A DNA stretch of 64,000 bases from Psychromarinibacter halotolerans (GTDB lineage Bacteria; Pseudomonadota; Alphaproteobacteria; Rhodobacterales; Rhodobacteraceae), in NCBI RefSeq assembly GCF_029168315.1, contig NZ_JARGYD010000002.1:1-64000 (forward strand), in the 5' to 3' direction. The notes beneath the pieces are model-generated. The model searched no databases. It was not told the origin of the DNA and worked only from the letters and a program-made list of their open reading frames with translations. Shown here piece after piece: positions 58,358 through 64,000 of this stretch (position 1 is the first letter of the stretch; the number at the start of each line of letters is the position of its first letter). The position numbers and the translations under genes were made by a program.

Positions 58358-58671
58358 GCGACGGGCCGCGTGCGGAGGAACAGGTACAGCGGCAGACCGC
58401 AGCTGACCCCGATGCAGAATGTGGCCGGGATCGCCAGCAGGGCGATCCAGTTCCGCCGCACCCATGTTTCCGCCAGCACGAACACGGTCAGCGCGATGGC
58501 CGCGATGGTCAGATCCCACACCAGCCCTGTGCTGCCGGACGTCACGAACCAGCTGTCCACCAGACCCGACAGCGATACCCCGTTCTCGCGCCAGTGCCGC
58601 ACGAACCACCACATCGGATGGATCGCGCCCCAGACGGCAAGGCCAAGGTAGATCCAGCGCAGCGCGGACAT
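58354..58671 (-). CDS. DUF2834 membrane protein
   Basis: A 105-residue protein with three hydrophobic helices, matching DUF2834. It begins LRWIYLGLAVWGAIHPMWWF and contains a WVRRNW turn between helices. Function unknown. It is the last gene of the argH-lipoprotein-DUF2834 minus-strand group and overlaps the amidotransferase end by 4 bases. Confidence 0.8.
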   Translation of the reverse strand: MSALRWIYLGLAVWGAIHPMWWFVRHWRENGVSLSGLVDSWFVTSGSTGLVWDLTIAAIALTVFVLAETWVRRNWIALLAIPATFCIGVSCGLPLYLFLRTRPVA

Positions 58672-58674
58672 GGC

Positions 58675-58818
58675 CTAGAAGAACCCGTCGGGGTCGATCT
58701 GGCTGGGGTCGGTGATGTTGTTCGGGTCGATCCCCGAGCCGGGCGGCACCGGCGCGCCATCGACGCCGCAGGACGCGGCGAACGTCAGCACCAGCAAGGC
58801 AGCCCAGACCGGTTTCAT
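58675..58818 (-). CDS. 47-residue lipoprotein after argH
   Basis: A 47-residue lipoprotein. The signal peptide has the lipobox LTFAASC, with C17 as the lipidated residue, followed by a short, proline- and aspartate-rich tail. Its start shares ATGA with the argH stop codon and its end is 3 bases from the DUF2834 start. Small lipoproteins in this position follow argH in other Rhodobacterales. The role is unknown. Confidence 0.75.
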   Translation of the reverse strand: MKPVWAALLVLTFAASCGVDGAPVPPGSGIDPNNITDPSQIDPDGFF

Positions 58819-60206
58819 CCCAGCATCTCCTTCCAGCGCGCCACCTGCGCCCGGACCTGATCCGGCGCGGTGCCGCCATAGCTCATCCGGCTGGCGACCG
58901 AATTGTGCACGCCCAGCACCCCGAAGACATCGTCGCGGATGCCCTCGTGTACCGACTGCATCTCGGCCAGCGACAGGTCGGGTAGATCGCAGCCCTTCTT
59001 CTCGGCCATCGCAACCAGCGTTCCGGTCACATGATGCGCGTCGCGGAACGGCAGGTCCAGTTCCCTGACCAGCCAGTCGGCAAGATCGGTCGCGGTCGAG
59101 AAGCCCGAGGACGCGGCGGCCTCGAGGCTGGGGCGGTTCGCCTCCATGTCCTTGACCATGCCTTCCATGGCCGCCAGCGCCAGCATCAGGCTGTCGGCGG
59201 CGTCGAAGGTCTGTTCCTTGTCCTCTTGCATGTCCTTGGAATAGGTCAGCGGCAAGCCCTTCATGATGGTGAACAGCGCCACCTGCGCACCAAGGATGCG
59301 ACCGATCTTGGCGCGGATCAGTTCCGCCGCGTCGGGGTTCTTTTTCTGCGGCATGATCGACGAGCCGGTCGAAAAGCGGTCGGACAGCGCCACGAACCGG
59401 AACTGGGCCGAGGACCAGATCACCAGCTCTTCTGCGAAGCGCGACAGGTGCATGGCGCAGATCGCGGCGGCAGACAGGAATTCCAGCGCAAAGTCGCGGT
59501 CGGCCACGGCGTCCAGCGAGTTCGCGGACGGCCGGTCGAAGCCCAGCGCCGTTGCCGTGGCGTGGCGGTCGATCGGGAAAGAGGTGCCAGCCAGCGCGGC
59601 GGCACCCAGCGGGCTTTCGTTCATCCGCACGCGCGCGTCGGTGAACCGGCTGCGGTCGCGGGCGAACATCTCGACATAGGCCATCATGTGGTGGCCCCAC
59701 GTCACCGGCTGCGCGGTCTGCAGGTGGGTGAAGCCCGGCATCACCCAGTCGGCCCCCGCCTCGGCCTGAGTGACAAGCGCGGACATCAGCGCGGTCAGCC
59801 CGTCAATGGCGGCGTCGCATTGGTCGCGGACCCAAAGGCGGAAATCGGTCGCGACCTGATCGTTGCGGGACCGCGCCGTGTGCAGGCGCCCGGCGGGTTC
59901 GCCGATCAGGGCCTTCAGCCGCGCCTCGACGTTCATGTGAATGTCTTCCAGCGCGGTCGAGAATTCGAACGTACCGCCCTCGATCTCTGACAAAACGGTG
60001 AGCAGGCCTTCCCGGATCGCCTCGGCGTCTTTATCGGTAAGGATGCCCTGCGCCGCCAACATCGCGGCGTGGGCGCGCGAGCCCCGGATGTCCTGGGCGT
60101 AGAGCCGCTTGTCGAAGCCGATCGAGGCGTTGATCGCCTCCATGATCGCATCGGGCCCCGCGGCGAAGCGTCCGCCCCACATGGCATTCGATTTCGTGTC
60201 GTTCAT
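58815..60206 (-). CDS. argH: Argininosuccinate lyase ArgH
   Basis: A 463-residue argininosuccinate lyase, the last step of arginine synthesis, releasing fumarate. Family sites are WGGRFAAGPD near residue 10, TARSRNDQVATDFRLW near 112, HTHLQTAQP-type PGFTHLQTAQPVTWGHH near 157, and the signature GSSIMPQKKNPDAAE near 282. The long open frame upstream is a shadow. It is divergent from the TlpA gene, with only 27 bases between the starts. Confidence 0.97.
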   Translation of the reverse strand: MNDTKSNAMWGGRFAAGPDAIMEAINASIGFDKRLYAQDIRGSRAHAAMLAAQGILTDKDAEAIREGLLTVLSEIEGGTFEFSTALEDIHMNVEARLKALIGEPAGRLHTARSRNDQVATDFRLWVRDQCDAAIDGLTALMSALVTQAEAGADWVMPGFTHLQTAQPVTWGHHMMAYVEMFARDRSRFTDARVRMNESPLGAAALAGTSFPIDRHATATALGFDRPSANSLDAVADRDFALEFLSAAAICAMHLSRFAEELVIWSSAQFRFVALSDRFSTGSSIMPQKKNPDAAELIRAKIGRILGAQVALFTIMKGLPLTYSKDMQEDKEQTFDAADSLMLALAAMEGMVKDMEANRPSLEAAASSGFSTATDLADWLVRELDLPFRDAHHVTGTLVAMAEKKGCDLPDLSLAEMQSVHEGIRDDVFGVLGVHNSVASRMSYGGTAPDQVRAQVARWKEMLG

Positions 60207-60233
60207 TTGGCTGACCCTCGGAGGGAAGATTAC

Positions 60234-60797
60234 ATGCGCTGGTTCCGGTTCGCCGTCCTCTACACCTGCCTTGGCCTTTGCGCAAATGGCGCCTTGGCAG
60301 CCGATCCGTCGGCGTTGGAGACGATGCGCGAGGGCGACATGCGCAAGCTGGTGATCCACCCCGAACCGGAAGCGGTGCCCGATATCAGCTTTGTCGACGC
60401 GGCAGATGCCGAGGTCAGCCTGGACCAGTACCGGGGCAAGTACGTGCTGGTCAATTTCTGGGCCACGTGGTGCGCGCCCTGCCGGAAAGAGATGCCGTCG
60501 CTGTCGGCGCTTCAGGCCGAGTTCGGAGGCGACGACTTCGAGGTCGTGACCATCGCCACGGGCCGCAACCCGGTGGCCGGGATGCGTCGGTTCTTCGAAG
60601 AGGTCGGCGTCGACAATCTGCCGCTGTACCGCGACCCCAAGCAACAGCTGGCGCGGCAGATGGCTGTGCTGGCGCTGCCGGTCAGCGTGATCCTAGACCC
60701 CGAAGGGCGCGAGATCGCGCGGCTGATGGGCGACGCCGACTGGCACGGCGACAGCGCGCGGGCGATCGTATCCGCATTGGTCGGCGGCGAAAGCTGA
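60234..60797 (+). CDS. TlpA-like thiol:disulfide oxidoreductase
   Basis: A 187-residue periplasmic thioredoxin-fold protein. A signal peptide is cleaved near residue 22 (GALAADP), the redox active site is WCAPC in NFWATWCAPCRKEMPSL near residue 79, and the cis-proline is in LALPVSVILDPEGRE near 147. It probably reduces disulfides, for example for cytochrome c maturation. GGAGGGA precedes the start. Confidence 0.93.
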   Translation: MRWFRFAVLYTCLGLCANGALAADPSALETMREGDMRKLVIHPEPEAVPDISFVDAADAEVSLDQYRGKYVLVNFWATWCAPCRKEMPSLSALQAEFGGDDFEVVTIATGRNPVAGMRRFFEEVGVDNLPLYRDPKQQLARQMAVLALPVSVILDPEGREIARLMGDADWHGDSARAIVSALVGGES

Positions 60798-60801
60798 TAG
60801 G

Positions 60802-61380
60802 TCAACGCGGCGGTGCCATCGCCGCGACCTGCGCGTGCCGGGCGCAGCCGGTCACGTGGTCGTTCACCATGCCGCAGGCCTGCATCCACGCATAGACGAT
60901 GGTCGGGCCGCAGAACTTGAACCCCTCGGCCTTCAGGTCCTTCGAGATCCGGCGCGACAAGGGGGTTTCGGCGGGCACCTCGGCCATCGACGCGAAAGCG
61001 TTCTGGATCGGCGCCCCGCCGACCCGATCCCAGAGAAAGCGAGAGAACCCCTCGCGCTCTTCGATCTTCAGGTAGGCGCGGGCGTTGCCGATGGTCGCTT
61101 CGATCTTGCCGCGGTGGCGGACGATGCCGGAGTCGGCCAACAGGCGCGTTACGTCCGCCTCGTCCCAGCCCGCGATGACCTGCGGATCGAACCCATCGAA
61201 CGCGGCGCGAAAATTGTCGCGCTTGCGCAGGATGGTGATCCACGAAAGCCCCGCCTGAAAGCCATCGAGAATCAGCTTTTCCCAAAGTGCGCGGCTGTCG
61301 TACTCGGGCACGCCCCACTCGGTATCGTGGTAGGCGACATAAAGCGGGTCTTCGCCGCACCAGCTGCACCGGCCATCCAT
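60802..61380 (-). CDS. tag: DNA-3-methyladenine glycosylase I Tag
   Basis: A 192-residue Tag glycosylase, which removes 3-methyladenine from alkylated DNA. The sequence starts GRCSWCGEDPLYVAYHDTEWGVP, the zinc-binding and substrate segment, with C5 and H18 likely ligands; the C-terminal pair is in NDHVTGCARH. GFQAGLSWITILRKR near 43 lines the base pocket. It is convergent with the TlpA gene, 4 bases apart. Confidence 0.95.
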   Translation of the reverse strand: MDGRCSWCGEDPLYVAYHDTEWGVPEYDSRALWEKLILDGFQAGLSWITILRKRDNFRAAFDGFDPQVIAGWDEADVTRLLADSGIVRHRGKIEATIGNARAYLKIEEREGFSRFLWDRVGGAPIQNAFASMAEVPAETPLSRRISKDLKAEGFKFCGPTIVYAWMQACGMVNDHVTGCARHAQVAAMAPPR

Positions 61381-61503
61381 TTCTTGCGCTCCGTCAGGTA
61401 GTTAAAAGAAACCGGGCATCCATTTCAAATTAGAACAAACCAGAAACTTCACCTTATGTAAACATCCCTCGCGCACCGTGCCACGGACAGAACGGAGTGT
61501 GAA

Positions 61504-62343
61504 ATGCCCCAGACGGACAGACCCACCGTCCCGGCGCCGGGCGACCCGGACAGCCCGCTTGGATACGCGTTGGCCGAACGTGATAGGGGCATTCACGCGA
61601 TGGTCCGCGACGCGATTGCGCACCGCAATGTCCTGCTGGCCTTCCAGCCAGTGGTGCAGGCGGCAGACCCCGACCGACCCGCTTTCTGGGAAGGGCTGAT
61701 CCGTATCCTGGATACAGCCGGTCGTGTCATCCCGGCGCGGGATTTCATCGACAGCGTGGAAACCACCGAATTGGGACGCCAGATCGACTGCCTTGCGCTG
61801 GAACTGGGCCTTGAAACGCTGGCGGACAACCCGGCCCTGCGCCTTTCCATCAACATGAGCGCGCGGTCCATCGGCTATCCCCGCTGGACCGAAACGCTGG
61901 ACAACGGTCTGCGGCGCGACCCCACGGTCGCGGAGCGCCTGATCCTTGAAATCACGGAATCCTCGGCGATGGTGATCCCCGACACGGTTCAGGTGTTCAT
62001 GGCCGAGATGCAGCATCGCGGCGTGTCCTTCGCGCTGGACGATTTCGGCGCGGGCTACACCGCGTTTCGCTATCTTCGCGAATTCTACTTCGATATCCTG
62101 AAGATCGACGGCCAGTTCATCCGCAACATTCACGACAACCCGGACAACCAGGTCCTGACGCAGGCGCTGATCTCGATCGCCCGCCATTTCGAGATGTTCA
62201 CGGTGGCCGAGTTCGTCGAAACCGCCGAAGACGCAGAGTTCCTGTGCGACATCGGGATCGACTGCATGCAGGGCTATTATTTCGGGGCGCCCACCACGCG
62301 GCCGTTCTGGTCGGTCAAGGCCGACGACCTGCAGGTCGGATGA
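61504..62343 (+). CDS. EAL-domain c-di-GMP phosphodiesterase
   Basis: A 279-residue protein made almost entirely of an EAL domain, which hydrolyses cyclic di-GMP. The catalytic set looks complete: EGLIRI (EAL-motif variant with glycine) near residue 64, SINMSARS near 117, EITES near 151, LDDFGAGYT near 178, KIDGQFI near 200, AEFVET near 236 and QGYYFGAP near 257. No signal peptide, sensor domain or transmembrane helix. It may control motility or biofilm together with the soluble chemoreceptor 4 kb upstream. Confidence 0.9.
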   Translation: MPQTDRPTVPAPGDPDSPLGYALAERDRGIHAMVRDAIAHRNVLLAFQPVVQAADPDRPAFWEGLIRILDTAGRVIPARDFIDSVETTELGRQIDCLALELGLETLADNPALRLSINMSARSIGYPRWTETLDNGLRRDPTVAERLILEITESSAMVIPDTVQVFMAEMQHRGVSFALDDFGAGYTAFRYLREFYFDILKIDGQFIRNIHDNPDNQVLTQALISIARHFEMFTVAEFVETAEDAEFLCDIGIDCMQGYYFGAPTTRPFWSVKADDLQVG

Positions 62344-62543
62344 CGGCGCCGGCAAGGGCGCGTGCCGCCGCCCGGATACGACGCGGTCGCCGCAGTGCCC
62401 GCGACCCGTTGCTGCACCTACGTCAATCTCTTGCATTGACCCGCGCCACCGCATACCACCGAATGCGAAACGGGCGGGGCATCGACGCTTTCTGACCATC
62501 GGCACCGGACTCCGCCCGGCACCCTGATGGAGGAAGACCAGTC

Positions 62544-63719
62544 ATGACCAATGTCGTAATCGCATCCGCCGCGCGTACCGCGGTGGGCAGCTTTAACGGT
62601 TCGTTCGCAAACACCCCGGCCCATGACCTTGGCGCCGCCGTGCTTGAAGCCATCGTGCAACGCGCCGGGATCGACAAGGCAGACGTCAGCGAAACCATCC
62701 TTGGTCAGGTTCTGACCGCAGCGCAGGGCCAGAACCCCGCGCGCCAAGCCCACATCAACGCCGGCCTGCCGCAGGAATCGGCGGCTTGGGGCATCAACCA
62801 GGTCTGCGGCTCGGGCCTGCGCGCCGTCGCGCTGGGGGCACAGCACATCATGCTTGGCGATGCGTCGATCGTCGCGGCCGGCGGGCAGGAAAACATGTCG
62901 ATGTCGCCCCATGCGCAGAACATCCGGCAGGGTCAGAAGATGGGCGACCTGTCGTTCATCGACACCATGATCAAGGACGGCCTGTGGGACGCCTTCAACG
63001 GCTATCACATGGGGCAGACCGCCGAGAACGTCGCCGAAAAATGGCAGATCAGCCGCGACCAGCAGGACGAATTCGCCGTCGCCAGCCAGAACAAGGCCGA
63101 GGCCGCGCAGAAGGCTGGCAAGTTCGACGACGAGGTGATCGCCTACACCATTAAAACCCGCAAGGGCGACATCGTGGTCGACAAGGACGAATACATCCGT
63201 CACGGCGCGACCATTGAAGCGATGCAGAAACTGCGCCCCGCGTTCACCCGCGACGGCACGGTCACCGCGGCGAACGCCTCGGGCCTGAACGACGGCGCCG
63301 CCGCCGTGCTGCTGATGTCCGACGCCGAGGCCGAAAAGCGCAGCATCGAACCTCTGGCCCGCATCGCGTCTTACGCCACCGCCGGTCTGGACCCGTCGAT
63401 CATGGGCGTCGGCCCGATCCACGCCTCGCGCAAGGCGCTGGAAAAGGCTGGTTGGTCCGTCGGCGACCTTGACCTTGTCGAGGCGAACGAAGCCTTCGCC
63501 GCGCAGGCCTGCGCCGTGAACAAGGACATGGGCTGGGATCCGTCGATCGTGAACGTGAACGGCGGCGCCATCGCCATCGGTCACCCCATCGGCGCCTCGG
63601 GCTGCCGTGTGCTGAACACGCTGCTGTTCGAAATGAAGCGGCGCGACGCGAAGAAGGGTCTCGCCACCCTGTGCATCGGCGGCGGCATGGGCGTCGCCCT
63701 GTGCGTCGAGCGCCCCTAA
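62544..63719 (+). CDS. phaA: Acetyl-CoA C-acetyltransferase PhaA
   Basis: A 391-residue thiolase that condenses two acetyl-CoA to acetoacetyl-CoA, the first step of polyhydroxybutyrate synthesis, or runs the reverse. The nucleophile cysteine is in NQVCGSGLRAVALG near residue 88, the histidine in NVNGGAIAIGHPIGASG near 347, and the second cysteine in LCIGGGMGVAL near 377. GGAGGAAG precedes the start. No phaB follows; the next gene is patatin-like. Confidence 0.96.
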   Translation: MTNVVIASAARTAVGSFNGSFANTPAHDLGAAVLEAIVQRAGIDKADVSETILGQVLTAAQGQNPARQAHINAGLPQESAAWGINQVCGSGLRAVALGAQHIMLGDASIVAAGGQENMSMSPHAQNIRQGQKMGDLSFIDTMIKDGLWDAFNGYHMGQTAENVAEKWQISRDQQDEFAVASQNKAEAAQKAGKFDDEVIAYTIKTRKGDIVVDKDEYIRHGATIEAMQKLRPAFTRDGTVTAANASGLNDGAAAVLLMSDAEAEKRSIEPLARIASYATAGLDPSIMGVGPIHASRKALEKAGWSVGDLDLVEANEAFAAQACAVNKDMGWDPSIVNVNGGAIAIGHPIGASGCRVLNTLLFEMKRRDAKKGLATLCIGGGMGVALCVERP

Positions 63720-63727
63720 GCAGATCA

Positions 63728-63748
63728 GGGCGGGCCTTGTGCCCGCCC
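63728..63748 (+). terminator. Hairpin after phaA
   Basis: An 8-bp stem GGGCGGGC/GCCCGCCC with a CTTGT loop, 9 bases after the stop. It has no T-tract, so termination may be partial. Confidence 0.6.
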
Positions 63749-63755
63749 GTATCGC

Positions 63756-64000
63756 ATGAACAATCCAAAACAGATCGTATTCTCGGGCGGTGGCCTGCGC
63801 TGCTTCTGGCAGGGCGGCTTCATGACCGTGATGGACGAAACGAATCCGCTGAAACCCCAACGGGTGACCGGCGTCAGTGGCGGCGCGCTTGCCGGGTCGG
63901 CGTGGCTGGCCGGGTGCGAACAGAAGCTGCTGGACACCATGTGCGACGTGTTCGAGACCAAGGGCAGCAACGTCGACCTTTTCCACAACGGCGACAAGGG
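63756..64000 (+). CDS. Patatin-like phospholipase, 5' part
   Basis: The first 81 residues of a gene cut by the window end. It starts MNNPKQIVFSGGGLRCFWQGG and contains VTGVSGGALAG near residue 39. The oxyanion-hole GGG and the nucleophile motif G-x-S-x-G are the marks of patatin-like lipid acyl hydrolases. The catalytic aspartate would lie beyond the window. The phaA hairpin separates it from phaA. Possibly acts on lipids or storage granules. Confidence 0.75.
   Translation, partial: MNNPKQIVFSGGGLRCFWQGGFMTVMDETNPLKPQRVTGVSGGALAGSAWLAGCEQKLLDTMCDVFETKGSNVDLFHNGDK

Noticed and set aside
62344..62543. Possible small gene between the EAL gene and phaA (frame 62244-62495)
   Set aside because: It overlaps the EAL gene in another frame, has no ribosome-binding site and is arginine-rich. 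The gap shows only a possible promoter for phaA and its GGAGGAAG site.

Overview
The window reads as a chromosomal segment of a high-GC alphaproteobacterium of the order Rhodobacterales (Roseobacter-type). This rests on gene content and order: an RpoE-ChrR singlet-oxygen regulator next to a lipid-modification operon, a C-P lyase cluster, TRAP and Dpp-type transporters, ectoine synthesis with its dedicated aspartokinase, and an elongator tRNA-Met of alphaproteobacterial type. No genus is assigned, because that would need a database search. I see no phage, insertion sequence, CRISPR array or integrase, so the segment looks like ordinary chromosome with several catabolic and uptake cassettes. Layout, 1-7 kb: a DUF559 protein, a small membrane protein and an EamA exporter lead into phosphonate C-P lyase genes (phnJ, a VOC gene, phnK, phnL, phnN), followed by a 2H-phosphoesterase-like gene divergent from phnM; phnG, phnH and phnI are not in the window. 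7-12.4 kb: chrR and rpoE are divergent from an FAD amine oxidase, DUF1365, cyclopropane-synthase-like methyltransferase and SDR operon. Two back-to-back RpoE-type promoters lie between them. 12.4-18.3 kb: a GntR regulator with a LigM-like tetrahydrofolate-dependent demethylase, a TRAP transporter and a VOC enzyme. 18.4-26 kb: a small zinc-ribbon membrane protein, a LysR regulator, and a Dpp-type ABC importer with a fumarase/aspartase-superfamily lyase. 26.2-31 kb: tRNA-Met, ectR, ectABC and ask. 31-37.7 kb: a two-adaptor RND pump with a terminal TetR gene, then ExoD. 37.7-41 kb: znuA divergent from zur-znuC-znuB. 41-47.5 kb: an AglEFGAK-ordered sugar/solute importer with a GH63-type hydrolase and unusual permeases. 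47.5-52.8 kb: a PACE exporter, a DAACS symporter, a SRAP protein without its catalytic cysteine, TauE/SafE, CoxG and MtnA. 52.9-58.4 kb: 5-oxoprolinase pxpBCA, a soluble three-PAS chemoreceptor and a glutamine amidotransferase. 58.4-64 kb: DUF2834, a mini-lipoprotein, argH, a TlpA thioredoxin, Tag, an EAL protein, phaA and the start of a patatin-like gene. The parts fit a marine or saline lifestyle: ectoine for osmotic stress, scavenging of phosphonate phosphorus, zinc homeostasis, a photo-oxidative stress response, and uptake of organic solutes. Non-coding structure is rich. It includes a dispersed palindromic intergenic element present in four copies, paired operators for GntR and MarR regulators, a hairpin that would cover a ribosome-binding site, and structured intercistronic regions in the sugar operon. 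All functional statements are from motif recognition and gene context; no database search was run.
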